64,000 bases of DNA from Atkinsonella hypoxylon (GCA_000729835.1 JFHB01000026.1:1-64000), one strand, 5' to 3'; positions 11,107 to 23,087 are shown, numbered from the stretch's first letter. Program-made: numbers and translations. Notes: generated by a model not told the origin, from the letters alone.

Positions 11107-12089
11107 CTGAGAAGGTCTATTAGTGCGAGTTGCGATTATTCCGTATATGGAGACTATATGCGACAGAAAGAGCGGGGAGTTATAAGACTATGTCGCGCAA
11201 GAACACATGCTATATTCCGTAAGTAATAGCATGATTTGGGAAGAGTCTCTTCTTTTATGAGAGAATATAGCACAGGCAGTATATCCCTAGCGCAAGTTGT
11301 TATATTCACGTCGGCAGTTGGTGATGGCATTTGCAAAGGGCAGTCTGTCTGTGTGCTCCTTTTTTCGGCGAGCATAAGTGATACGTGGCAGTGAGCGACG
11401 CATGCTAATTACACTGTACGCGTACTTTTATGGTTGGCTGCATGCGGCTGGGGGATCCACCCCGCTGGTCGGCTGCACGGACGCGGCCCAAGGCAGCCAC
11501 GAGATAATCCGTCGGTCCAAAGATACTCCGTAAAAAGGGTGTATTCCCAACTTGCCACATTCTATAACCCAATTGGCCAATTGGCCAACTATGAATGAAC
11601 CTACACCCCGGATGCTGACATGCGCTGCGCCCGTCCACCGTCCAGTCCACCGTCCAGCATTCAGCCCATCCAGCCCCACCGTTCACCAACAACCAGCCGA
11701 GCAAACGAGTCCGAGTCCGCCTCATCGCCATCTTCCAAATTGCCCTCAGCCCGCTCGTTCCTTTTTTTTTTCTCGTCTCACGCCCGCCTAGTTCCGCCGG
11801 GCAGCTGCATGACAAGACGCGGTCTTACACCAATCATTGTCACCAACCCTGCTTCCACCGGGCGTCAAGATGAATTGCTTTCGCCGGATAGAGCAACCGT
11901 CGGGCACACGCGGCGAATATTGGATCCGCCGTCACACCTCGGCGCCAGAGATATAAGGAACTCGCTGAAGCCCAAGAGACGAAGACGTTCGCACAAATCA
12001 CCAGCCGGCTTCTACATTGTGCCTTTTTTTTTTTTTTCTTCCTTCTCCTTTCTTCCTCTCGGGACTTGGCCTCGGCTTGGCCATCAATC
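11107..12089. other. Intergenic region / promoter of the peptidase gene
   Basis: Contains TACGGAATA-type motifs near 11138, 11213 and 11525, an inverted CCAATTGGCCAATTGG stretch at about 11570, and a T-rich tract (12022-12040) close to the ATG at 12090. The long forward frame 11620-12375 is compositional. Confidence 0.4.
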
Positions 12090-14042
12090 ATGTATCTCGC
12101 CAACGCGCTTGGTTCGCTTCTCGTCCTTTCACTCGCAAGTACGGGCCGTGCCGAGGATGAAACCGGCGGCGCAGCATTCGATTGGAATTCCATCAAGCCT
12201 TCCGAATCTCTGGCATACAGCCCGTGCTACGGCAACAGAACACAATGTGCGCGTCTTGTCGTCCCGTTGGACTACCAGAGCCCCCAGGACACGCGCCATG
12301 TCGTTCTCGCTATCCTCAAGCAGCCCGCTTCCGTGTCTGAGGACGACCCGACCTTTGGAGGAGCCATCTTCGTGAATCCGGGCGGACCAGGCGGCTCGGC
12401 GACGGAAACAGTCTTGACGTTAGGCCCAGAGCTCCAGAGACAACTCGAAAGATCGGGTCGTCGGCATTGGGAGTATATCGGCATTGACCCCCGAGGCATA
12501 GGACACTCCTGGCCCTCCTCAAACTGCTTCCCCAACGACCTCTTCTCCAGACAAACCTTTGCTACAGAAACGCGCGGCCTGGGACCCCTGAATGGAGGCG
12601 ACAGAACAGTCCCGTATGGACTCGCCCTTGAGGAAGGATTCGGCCAGCATTGTCTCAAAGCAGACACTTCAGGCGCAAACGGCGGTCCCATCATGGCCTA
12701 TGCAGGCACAGCCAGTGTAGCTCGAGACATGGTTCAAGTAGCTGATGAAATCCAGCAGCTCCGACACAGGGGGGCAAACTACAGCACGCGTCACGATGTG
12801 GCCCGAGTGCAATACATCGGCTTCTCCTACGGCACCGTTCTAGGCCACTACTTCGTCTCGCTCTTCCCCGAACGTGTCGGGAGAATCATTCTCGACGCCG
12901 TCCTCGATCCCCATGACTACGCCACCGGTCCAGTATTGCAACCCTTCCCCTTCCCCTTCCCCTTCCCCTTCCCCCTTTTTCCTCTGCCTTTCAGTCCAAC
13001 TGCCCCCCCCCCTTAACCTCTTCCCAACTTCCTCATCAAACTGTTTGCTAACTTTGCACGGTAGGGCTGGACCAAAAACGTCATCGACACTGACAAAATC
13101 TACACCAACTTCTTCGTAGACTGCCACAAAAACCCCTCCACATGCCTCCTGTCTCGCAACCAAGACACCTCAGGCGCCCACATCCAGCACCGCTTCGAAA
13201 AATGGCTGCACGCGCTCGAAAAAGCACCCATCACTTCCATCGGTCCAACAGGCGATATCAGAGTTCTCTCCGCACCTGAAGTGCGCTCCTACCTAGGCAG
13301 CTCATTCTACAACCCAGTAGGCACTTTCAAAAGCTTAGCATCGCAGCTAGACAAGGCAATCAACGGCAATGCCACTGAGCTCTTCGAGGCCTACTTCAAG
13401 GACCTGACACCCCAGCATACCAAAGATGGCTGTGTCTTTGACAAGGTCAATGGGCCAAGCGGTGGAGATGGGGACGTGCCGGTCTTGTGCGGCGATGGCG
13501 ACGACGTCCGGGACAAAGATGCAGGCTGGTGGAGGCGGTACACTGAGCAGCTCGTATCCCAGTCGTCCATCTTCGGGGAATCATGGGCGGAAATCCGCTT
13601 TCGTTGCTCTAGATGGCCCTTCAGGGCCAACTGGCGGTTTACCGGCCCGTTCACGGCGCCAGCACCAAAGACGGATGCCAACGGCAACCCTGTGCCGGGA
13701 TATCCTGCAGCACCCAACTTGTACCTGTCCAGCCGCTTTGACCCCGTCACGCCTCTCGCCAATGCCCGTGAGATGCGCAAGAGATACCCAGGCTCCGGAC
13801 TTGTCGTTGTCAATGCCACAGGTCATACCGCTGTCGCTGCCGCGGCAAACAGCGAGTGTTTGGCCAGTGCAGTCGAGGACTATCTGGTGACGGGTCTTGT
13901 TCCTGGCTCAGAGAAGGTTTGCCAACCCAAATGCGGGCCTTGGCAGGACTCTTGTCACGACTTGCCCAGTCTAGCGAAACGCCATGATCCCCAACGGGTA
14001 GATAAGCATCCCAAGTACCCCTTAGCCATATCCTTGACGTAG
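12090..14042 (+). CDS. Secreted S33/TAP-like serine peptidase (alpha/beta hydrolase)
   Basis: Two exons (12090-12932, 13065-14042) give 606 residues. Signal peptide at 1-22 (MYLANALGSLLVLSLASTGR). The fold is that of tripeptidyl-aminopeptidase-like alpha/beta hydrolases: oxyanion segment NPGGPGGSA, nucleophile elbow GFSYG (Ser about 246), then a TAP-like C-terminal domain with SRFDPVTP (Asp about 507) and GHTAV (His about 535). Such enzymes remove short peptides from the N-termini of proteins outside the cell. The phase-0 intron (12933-13064, 132 nt) holds a TTCCCC repeat. I chose the donor GTATTG because only it keeps the frame into GWTKNVID; a donor five bases earlier would not. Six cysteines or more and several sequons agree with secretion. 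Confidence 0.88.
12941..12977. repeat. TTCCCC hexamer array inside an intron
   Basis: Five to six copies of TTCCCC in the peptidase intron. If not spliced they would encode a Pro-Phe repeat. Confidence 0.9.
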
Positions 14043-14425
14043 CTTGAGTCAACATGCAAGATAGCAATGAACATGTCTCCAAGACTTTAGCCGGCTGGTC
14101 AATCTGGCCGTGCCCCGTAAAACCATCATTTCGTTCATCGCTCCTGTTTGATGTCGCTTTTTTGCAACTCGGATGCCGTCTTCACGCTGTGTGCGTCGGT
14201 CAATGCTGATCTGAATTCTTTGACACTAAGCACTATCGTATTATACCACGACCATATCCGCATATCTGTTTACAGTTGAACTGATCTCGCAGCCTCCATT
14301 CATTATACTGCCTTCCAAAAAATCATCACCACATTTTCCGTCTCAAACAAGCAAATCACTGTATCCCGCAACAAAACCCGGTAAGTAATCATCAAAATAA
14401 AATTTCCCATTTGTCGCATAGTAAA
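14043..14425. other. Convergent intergenic region
   Basis: About 380 bp between two gene 3' ends. AT-rich, with no further features seen. Confidence 0.5.
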
Positions 14426-17400
14426 TCAGAAGGCTGAATCCCACACAACGTCGTCGTCTAGTCTCTGAAGACCTGCAGGAGTCCATGACCACACACCTCT
14501 ACGAACAGCTGACTCTACAACTTCTCGTTTGGCGTACTGAGGAGGGGCATTTTCGCGACACTGTGCAGCCGCACAGCTATTGTCAGTCCAGCCGAATGAA
14601 ATGTCATCAGCCCACCAAGTTCGGAGGTCAGTTCCGACGCGAAGCCGGATTAAAACGGACGTGATGTTCTGGTACCCCTCAAAGGCAACTGGTGTCAGCG
14701 GACAAGGAGAATTGGCAAAGGTTGGGCATGCTGGAACATGTTTGGTCTCCGACCATGCAATTGACATCTCATTACGGGCCGCCGGGCTATATGTGTATGC
14801 CGAGATCTCAAACTCGCACCACTGTTCAGCAGCCCTGGCAGCACAACCCAAGTTTGCTCCATATAGATTGAACCTAAAGCACGAGTTGGAGGAGTTTGGT
14901 CCGACACCAATCTCAGCCGTGTCACTGGACTGCTGAGAAGTCAGGGAAGGCGGTACAAATTCAATGACCTGCCCACCAGAAGAAGGCATGAACCCTTGAA
15001 GAGCTTGTGATGAGATAGGCGAAACAAGAAAGCCCTGAGAGAACCAAAGATCCCCCGAGGGGTTGAAGAGAGGACCAGGCTTGAGGTTATCGAACTAAAA
15101 GGCTTTAGTACGGAACGACTGATTGGATTTGTATAGCATGCTCACATTCAGTGTTTCATTGCCTATTTTGGACCCAGTTGAGCACATGTAAGGCGTTAAA
15201 GAAGGAACACTGGCCACCGGCGCGTCGGAGACAGAAGGCGACGGAAGCGTCACCGTAGTTGAGCCGCTAGGAACAGGTGGTAGGCTTTTGTCGACAGTGG
15301 TGCTTTGTGAACTAGGCACAGCAGCTATCGTGCTTGAATTGCTCCAGCCGGAAACAAATGGGACGACACTGTAATGTAGTTAGCAAGTGTAAATTTAACC
15401 GTTTATGTAGAAACTTGCCTTGCTTGTCGTCGAATGGCACGTCTTGCAGGTGAGGACATGGCGGGTACCGTTACTGTCGTTAGAGTAGTCATGGGAAACT
15501 TCAAAGTGTAGGTGGTAGTTGGCTCAGGAATGACGTTGACCCAAGTGCCACTTTGCATCATCGCAGCTGCAGGCTGGTTAGGGTTGGGAGGAGACTGAGA
15601 CGGAAAAGCATATTCGTTGGGAGAAGGTATGACGGTTGACGTGGATGCTGGTAAACCTTGCCCAATGGAGTCGCCATGGTTACCGTAAGCAGACGCAGGT
15701 GAATCCGTAACTACAGAGAAAGGAGACATGCCACCAATCTCCGTGACAATGGTCAGGATGGTGGACATTGGCTCGACATCGGTACCAGCAGGCAGGAGAC
15801 CAGATGCAGAAGACAAAACAACCGGGGCCGGGATGACAGCAGCAGTAGATGCTGCAGGGCCATAAGCCTGTAGGCTGGATGAGATCGGGGACTCAGACCC
15901 AGGGGCTTCAGCAGCACTAAACGGGTTCATGAAACTAGATGTCGGTACCGGAAGGGGTGCGTTGATAACAATGGTCTGTATGATAGAAGACAGTAGGTCC
16001 CCAGAAACGACCACAGGGATTGTAATAGCAGTTGTGATGGGAACAACTGCCGAGGGGACAGGCGTGATGCCTTGGGGAAGATCAGACGAGATCTGAGAGA
16101 CTACCGAAGGAAGCCCCAAGGTAGCAGCAGGCACAGTGGCGCTTGGTTGTAGAGTTATCGGTTGAGTCAACACGACCGTCTCAACAACAGGAGTCACTAC
16201 ACCGTTTGGTCCAACAATATCAACTGTGATACTAGTAATGAAAGGTTGGCTGAGTGAAGGAATGATCTGATTGCCTTGGGGAAGTGCGCCTGTCAGAACC
16301 TGAGATATGACCGAAGGGAGACCATTAGTCGAACCTGTGGGCAAGACATTACTGTTCGGCTCCGCTATAGTAGTTTCAATAACTGTAGAATGACCATCCG
16401 GGCCGACCACGGTATAGCTTATGCAAGTCGTTGCTGTTTGAGGTGAGCTCTGTCCCGAAATTTCAGCAGCACCAGCTGTGATTTCAGAGGGTATGCCTGT
16501 GACAACCGCAGACGGAGTTCCGCTGGCTCCTGGAAAGGCAGTAGGTCCAGAAACAAGATAAGTCGTCTCAACGACTGTCAACTTGCCGTCAGATCCTAGG
16601 AGAGTGTAAGAGGAGCAAGTTGTAAAGGCATCAGAAAATCCAAGCCCCGAAGCAACAGTTTGAGAAGCAGGGAGTGGACTGGTTTGAACAGTAATGCCGT
16701 TTGGGAGGCTCTGTGGCAAATCTGTAAACAAGACCGCTGATGCTGGAACAACCAATGTTGATTCAATGACAGTGGGTCGACCATCGGAACCTAGAATGGT
16801 AAAGGTTGTTCGACTTGTCACATCGTTGCCTCCTGGAGGAATTGATGATACTGTAGGCAAGGCTCCTGAAGCAGCGGTGATGGGAGCAGTGTATACAACC
16901 CAGGTGGAGTAGACGATTGTTGATGTCCCATCGTTTCCAATAATGGTAACTGCAGTGGATGTAGGCATACCTGATCCGGTATAGGCAGGTAACGCACCAG
17001 CAGCAGTGATAGTGGTGACAATTGTCTGCTCAGGGACGTCTGAGGAGATGCCCTGAGCGCCAAGGCTGCCATCAATAACTGTAGAAACGACAGTGGGAAT
17101 TGGCGTACCACTGTTTGGTTGGTTCGTGTTGATGGTTGACTCAACAACAGTCTCTTTGCCGTCTGCACCGGTGACCGTCCAGCAGGTGACAATAGGTGAA
17201 ATAGCCGATGTTACTTCCGTTTTGTCAGGTGCAAGGGTCACAGTGTGGGCGGATGCAACAGTGACAGGACTGGGACCGTCTGAACCAGTCACCCATTCGA
17301 CAACCGTATCAGTCACGGTGGTAAGGGCAGCCTCATCACCCTGTGCATTGGCAGTGTCTTGTGGAATATTGTCTGTGCTACCAACATTGACAGAAGAGTT

Positions 17401-18033
17401 TGGCGTGGCATTATTTGTAGTGCCTCGATCTGAGCTGGAAGCGCCAACTGGCGTGCTGTCATGGCAGTTAAAGCCGGAAGATGATATGGGCCCAAAGCCA
17501 GAATTAGTTGTGACGGGTGCAGAGTCAGATTGATAGACAGGGGTTTCTGGACTGCTCTCAGTGTCGGAAGTGCCAATCCACAGGTCAGAGAGAGTCAAGG
17601 TTGTGAAGAATTGGACTGTGGGTTGGCTATCATGAGCAGAACTGAGAGGAGAAACATGAATGGTCTTTGTTGGAAACATAGTGCGGTAAATGGTGCTATC
17701 TTGGGCGGCCGTGTCCATAGGCGATGCATTCTCATCTGATGCTGGACTGGTAGGGTAAACGGTGACAAAGACAGTAGTTGTGTCCTGCATGGAACAAATT
17801 TGTCCGTTGGGTGCACCCGAGATGCCACCCTGTGATGCTTCCGTAACCGTGCCTTGCGGAGAGTTGCCTTGACCAGCAGAGTTCCCAGTGCCAACTTCAT
17901 CGCTGCTAGAGGCTTAGCATAGGAAGCAAACTTTGACTGACAGCCCAGATACTTACTCATAACTTGATTGACCTGTCACAAGATGCAGAAGACTGGTGGC
18001 CACAATGACCCCGAAAGTGAGGGAAGCACGCAT
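14426..18033 (-). CDS. Large repeat-rich secreted/cell-surface protein
   Basis: Four exons (18033-17957, 17905-15419, 15368-15146, 15094-14426) join to 1151 residues. Residues 1-22 are a signal peptide (MRASLTFGVIVATSLLHLVTGQ). The middle, roughly residues 80-800, is rich in Ser/Thr/Pro/Val and built from at least six diverged repeats that share a core like GSDGRPTVIEST / GPDGHSTVIETT / GADGKETVVEST, spaced about 60-80 residues apart. Such regions are usually heavily O-glycosylated in fungal adhesins and wall proteins. The C-terminal 220 residues are a Cys-rich globular domain (CEFEISAYTY, WWADDISFGW) without a clear GPI signal. Intron 2 (15418-15369) starts with GCAAGT, a GC-AG intron; no GT donor nearby keeps the frame. 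A role in adhesion is inferred from architecture only. Confidence 0.8.
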
Positions 18034-19730
18034 GCCTGAGACGTGCCAAAGGTTTAACTATTCGGATGCGACAGAAAAGCTCTGAAACAAATAAATCAAA
18101 ATAACCAGATTTGGCGGGATACGAGACGAGAAAAGAGGTTCCGGTATAACGAAAGTCCAAACGAATGATTGACAAGAGACAGTTCAACTAGGTGGCCAGA
18201 AAGCGTCAAATTTGAGAATTGGAGTAGGCTGAGGAATGGAATCAGACAGAAAGCAAAGGCAGCGAGACTGGCAGCATCGAATGTTTGGGAAGGAGCTTTC
18301 GTCCTTGGGGTGCTGGGTGTTCCGTCTGGCCGATGTCAAGTTACAGAAGGAGCGTCTAAGCCAACAGTCACCAGCTGCCCACTGTAGACGATCAGACGGC
18401 AGACGGTCAATTCGACACTTTGAACAATGATAGCATAGCAAAAGGGAGAAATGCGCGAGGCTGTCCGATAGGAACCCATGAAGTCCGGCTCGAGCTGCAG
18501 GATGCTATCTATATCTCAAATCCTTGTTCCTCTGAGCTGAGAAATTCGTCAAAAATTTCATGTCCGATTCCATAAGTCGTGAGTGTAGCTTGAAGCTAAA
18601 GGTATGATCATGATCAGGTTGCTCTGGGCTCCTTCCTTCACCTGGCAGTAGTGAAAATGGCGATGCATCTGTGGACAACCGTCTGAAACCAATGCACTTG
18701 CCACGGCTGCAAGTAACGCCACTTGAATCAAGGCACGACTGAATGAACCTATCATGAACACGAGAGTCGGCAGCATAATCCGGCGAAAGATGCAATTCCC
18801 CACTTACAGCAGACACTTTCCGTAACGGACAGCCAGTTCGCCGACAGCTGGCCAGGCTGGCAACTGATGACGGAAGGATTAGGTGTATATCATTGCTTTC
18901 CGGCTCAGTCGGTCAGGAATTGTCGCTCTCTCCTTCCAATCTTGAGAAGCAACCGAAAGACTCTGCCTTTCACAGCCCGCCTGTGACATGAAATGGATGT
19001 GAGAATAATAAGGTGATGGTTGCATTTGTGTGGTGGTAAGAGAGCCACAAGATGCATATTGTCGGGGGAAAGGGCTGAGTTTCATCATTATAGTCTAGAA
19101 TTTTTGTGCTGAACTAGCAAGCTCATCTATTGTATGGTGTACCTAAGAAAATCGGGATCGTGGCAGCAATGCCAATTGAAAGAAAGACCATTCAGGTCAT
19201 ATATGTTCGTGCAATAAAGAATATTTTATGCTTTGTTCGAATATCTTCTTGTATTGCATGCTCTGTCCAAGATCCTTCCCAGCGCGCTGGAGGGGTACCT
19301 CCAAATGCCGCTTGAAAGACCTCAATCCCTTTCCCGTGAACCAGTTAGACAGGATTCGACGCGTTTAAAACGTCCTTCAAACACAAGCCCTCGCAAGGAC
19401 TCATCATCTTCCTTTGCAAGCACACTCGTCTCCAGCATATGTGCTGCGTCTGTATACCATTAGTTCTGTTGTGCGCCAGCTCTGCTGGCGCGAGTCATTC
19501 TTGTCTCTGAGTCTGATAACGTCGAGTGTTTTTGTCCCTCAACAGCTGCATTCTCATAAAGGACTCCACGATTCTCCGAAAAGAACTCGAACACTCGTCG
19601 CGAGAATACCCCTTAAACATTTTCCTTTTAAAAAATTTGTTTGATGCCTAATTCATCGAGTCTGTGCTGGTCACGTAAACGAGAAAGACGAGAGGGCTCC
19701 CACATAGCTGAACGAGCTTGTTACACTAAT
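18034..19730. other. Intergenic region
   Basis: About 1.7 kb upstream of the surface-protein gene and downstream of the EI24-like gene. Several short frames overlap on both strands. None shows a domain, signal peptide or consistent splicing. Confidence 0.5.
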
Positions 19731-20701
19731 TCATAATTCATCAGAATACTCTTGAGGTGTTTGTGTCGGCACTTCTTCATTCACAATCAACGAGTCGATA
19801 GCGCGGCGTTTGCGCTCTTCTTCCATCCTCACTGCCCACATAGCCGAGCCAGCGGTTGTCGTCAGCAGAAAGAAGAATGATAGGATAGGTATTAGTTCGA
19901 GGACTATGGCTACAGTCCCGAACCAGACATATTCCCATGTCAGACTCCTGATTGCTCGTTTCGTGTCTTTCTTGGAAAGGCCTCTCAGCTGAAACCATCT
20001 ATAGTGCGCCAATTTTCCCAATCTTGTACCCGTAATCATGATGAAGGCCGGCGTTCCGACATATGGAACCAGGTTGAGTGGCAGAAATACAATCAATTCC
20101 GCAATTTGTATGATGCTCCATGGTGTGTATATTGCAGGGCTCGTGGGCTTACCCAGCATCTGGACAGCCGTCGGCGCATCGCCAAACAGGATCCTGTGCG
20201 GCGCAATGAGGTCCTTCTGGCCGAGCTTGATAAAGGTAGCCTGACGAGGTTGGTTCGTTCAGTGTACGGTGATTTGAAATCATTCTGACTTGGTAATTCA
20301 CTCACATCAAATACATCTACGCGACATTCATCAACGAAGAAGCCCTCGAAAAGACCTTGGATGATAACGAGCCCTTCACCCAAGGTCAGGACGACCGCAT
20401 TGACCCAAGCTCCCCAGCCATGGAAGATGGCGAGGAAAGCGTATTGTGGGAGGAACGCGAAGGTGAAAAGAATAAGGTAAACAAGAAACGATATTAGCGA
20501 CAGCGGTAATAGTCGTCCAGTGAATAGAGGCCAGAACTCCTTGTTGCGCAAGAAATACCAGATGCCGCGAATGGGAAATGACCCTGCGATGCCAGCACGC
20601 TTCAGATAGGCAGCCGGCCGAGACTCGATGATAGCTCGGCCATGTGCACTGTGGGACCGGCTGCCGTGCAGACTGGCAGATTGACTCCCTGGCGAGGGCA
20701 T
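19731..20701 (-). CDS. EI24/RRT8-like multi-pass membrane protein
   Basis: Two exons (20701-20306, 20240-19731; intron of 65 nt, GTGAGT...GTCAG, phase 0) give 301 residues. After a Ser-rich N-terminus come hydrophobic segments at about 58-85 and 88-115, a conserved-looking GLVIIQGLFEGFFVDECR stretch, then KPTSPAIYTPWSIIQ, another pair of membrane segments (IAELIVFLPLNLVPYVGTP) and a last one (ILELIPILSFFFLLTTT). This layout resembles the EI24/CysZ-like family that includes yeast outer-spore-wall proteins RRT8, LDS1 and LDS2, which locate to lipid droplets or the spore wall. The family call rests on topology and these blocks, so an unrelated polytopic protein remains possible. Confidence 0.65.
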
Positions 20702-20794
20702 CGTGAGGGGCGATATAGCATGGCGAGCTCGTTTGGAGAGGGTTCAAATTCTAGATGGCAATGACCCACCAAGTTTCTGTTAACTCTACGTCAC

Positions 20795-21258
20795 GAGTGC
20801 GTAATCATGCAGCAACGGATTTTTGAATATGCAGTAGCAACTAGGCCCAAAACGGAAGTAGTTCCTCCGCCTATAAATTTATATATAAAGGCACCTCCTG
20901 CAATTCCTATATCTTAGTCTGCAAAATATAGTATACTTCTTGCGATATTAAAATCTTTAAGATATAAATAGTCTTAAATCACTAAGGGAGCATTTTTGAA
21001 TTGCAGGTATTCCTCTATAACTAAGAATAACAGCTATATATAGCGTATTATAATTGTTTGTAAAGCTGCACTAAGAAAGTAGAAGAATTAGGCTGTAATT
21101 GCAAGCGTTACAGTTAAATGCAATAAACGTATTAGCTAAGATGTAGGAATATCAGGAGGTGCCTTTATATTTAAATTATGTGCATAGGTACTACTTCTAT
21201 TTTAGGCCTCGTTGCTGCTGCGTATTTAAAAATCCGTTGCTGCGTGTTTACGTACTCA
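20795..21258. mobile_element. hAT-like MITE, copy 1
   Basis: About 463 bp bounded by imperfect terminal inverted repeats of about 60 bp. The left end begins GAGTGCGTAATCATGCAGCA and the right end, reversed, begins GAGTACGTAAACACGCAGCA. Both continue into ACGGATTTTT(G/A)AATA(C/T)GCAG. The 8-bp sequence TACGTCAC lies on both sides (20787-20794 and 21259-21266), matching the 8-bp target duplication made by hAT transposases. No transposase frame is inside, so it is non-autonomous. Confidence 0.75.
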
Positions 21259-21342
21259 TACGTCACACTATTAGACATGGGTCCCACATCGGCCTGTGGA
21301 TCGTCACTTGCTAAGATGGGCGAGCGACGTGTGAGCTATCTC

Positions 21343-21583
21343 TCCTAGCTACGAACCAACCTAATTGGGTATAGCGTGGGGCGTGGCCCTTGAGCCTATC
21401 AATGGCTTAACGGGCTCTGATTGGCTGAAATTGGGCAGAATTAGCAATTAGGTCCTCATTAATACTAGGCGCTAATTCACCTGGTAGAACGAATTATCTA
21501 GTAAGTTTCAGCCAATCAGCGTCTGTAAGCATAACGCAAGGACCCATCGCGCTATACCCAATTGGGGTGGCTTATAGCTAGGA
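21343..21583. mobile_element. Fold-back (palindromic) element
   Basis: About 241 bp whose ends pair: TCCTAGCT at 21343 with AGCTAGGA at 21576-21583. The arms continue through CCAATTGGGTATAGCG-like stretches and, closer in, TGATTGGCTGAAA versus TTTCAGCCAATCA. It can fold into a long imperfect hairpin. No coding sequence. Confidence 0.65.
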
Positions 21584-21584
21584 G

Positions 21585-22172
21585 GAGTCGCAGCAACGGA
21601 TTTTTGAATACGCAGCAGCAACTAGGCCTAGAGTGGAAGAATATTGGGGACTATAACTTAAATTGTAGGGACAATCTAATAGAGGTTGCGCTTGTTAAAG
21701 GCTTAAGTTATAGAAATCTTAATAAATATTCAAAATAAAGAAATATAGTAATTATAACTATATCCGCTCCAGGACCTAAAAGGCCCCGGTAAGGTCCCTG
21801 CTATAAGCAGTGGGTGCTCCCTCAATTGCTGTGGCCTGCTGTAAAGTTGTGTACGTTATTAACTAGTGGGGTTAGGCAGTAGTGAGATCGCCCGGGCCGG
21901 TCTCGATACCTCCGGGATCGCCGTGTCAGGTGGTATGTGAGTCACGTATGCCCTAAGTCCCTAGGGTCGCGGCCTGAGCTCTAAATAATAGATTCTATAC
22001 TCTGTAGTTAATATAGATCTAGCTAATAAAGTATGCTATAACTATAGGCGCTACTAGTTAAGGGTCTTAACACCTAATACAAGACCCAATAAAGTACTTT
22101 TACTAGTAAGATCCCCGCAAAAATACTTACTGCTGCGTATTCAAAAATCCGTTGCTGCGTGTTTGCGTACTC
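21585..22172. mobile_element. hAT-like MITE, copy 2 (5' end shortened)
   Basis: The left end carries CGCAGCAACGGATTTTTGAA and the right end its inverse followed by GTGTTTGCGTACTC, the same termini as copy 1. About 9 bp of the left tip is missing where it abuts the fold-back element, so no target duplication is visible. The interior differs from copy 1 and includes a segment repeated at 25.97 kb. Confidence 0.6.
21771..21820. repeat. Dispersed repeat, copy A
   Basis: About 48 bp, running from AGGACC to TGGGTGCTCC, that matches 25970-26017 in the same orientation with scattered substitutions. The shared core is GGTCCCTRCTATRARCARTG. Confidence 0.6.
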
Positions 22173-22558
22173 TATCTTAATACATCCTAGCTCTAGACTA
22201 AGGCCAGCCGGCAAGCAAATTCCCTTGAGGACAATAAGGCTCTAGGTACGTAGTGGACCCACTTTAATTGCTGGTGGTTGACAGATCCGGAGAGTCGTAG
22301 AACGCGGTTGTGGTGCACAGCTGTATTACGGGACAAAAATATATTGTTGACAGTGCGCAGCCCGAGTGACCTTGGGTAACCTTCAAAAACCAATAGATTT
22401 ATAAGATGTATAATATTCCTCTTTATAGCTCTAACCGTTACTAGTGCTTACCGAATAGTATAGCTTTATGTAGAAGGAGATATACCTCGTATAGCGATAA
22501 ATTTAATTGGACCGAGCCCGGTCGTCTTTGTACCTAGAGCCTTATCGTCCCCAAGGGG

Positions 22559-22990
22559 ATATGCTACCGTAGCTTTCAAATCTATCGCTGGGCTAGACCA
22601 AATCCACTTAGGTCACTTTTGGTGTGCTCTCCACCTAAAAGTACTCTATAGGTCTCTTTTCGTGCTATACAGTTATTTGTCTATACAACAGCTATAATAG
22701 TAACGCATTAATTATCGCAGCCTTGCGTATAGTACAGCTGTATTATAAACACGATTTTTTTTCATTAATTTTCCCGTTATTGCTATAATATCTAAATTAT
22801 TACTAGAGACCCTACTCCGTATTTGTATCTTTATTCACTTATTATAATGTTCTGTCTTTTTAATCGTAAATTAATCTTGTTAAACGAAAAAAAAAGCCTC
22901 TAGAGCACTTTTAGATAAAGAGCACACTAAATGTGACCTAACTAGATTTGGTCTAGCTCACTAGTAGATTGGAAAGCTCTAGTGGCATAT
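22559..22990. mobile_element. Inverted-repeat (MITE-like) element, about 430 bp
   Basis: Two diverged arms of about 105 bp (22559-22663 and 22884-22990) are inverted copies. Matching landmarks include CTAGACCAAATC with GATTTGGTCTAG, TTAGGTCAC with GTGACCTAA, and TGTGCTCT with AGAGCACA. The spacer is AT-rich and non-coding. Confidence 0.65.
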
Positions 22991-23013
22991 TCGCTTTCTC
23001 TTATAGCACTAGT

Positions 23014-23087
23014 ATTACGAGATAATCTCGCGGATCCGCAGCTTACAGACACACGTGACCTGCGGATCCGTGGGATTATCCCGTAAT
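23014..23087. repeat. Perfect-stem-like hairpin with GGATCCGC arms
   Basis: Arms of 27 bp (23014-23040 and 23061-23087) are inverted copies with about three mismatches, separated by a 20-bp loop. It may be a very short MITE or a hairpin remnant. Confidence 0.65.

Noticed and set aside
11620..12375. 251-codon forward frame before and into the peptidase gene
   Set aside because: Ser/Pro/Arg low-complexity reading that overlaps the peptidase start in another frame.
12840..13163. 107-codon minus-strand frame across the peptidase intron
   Set aside because: Driven by the intron hexamer repeat; not a gene.
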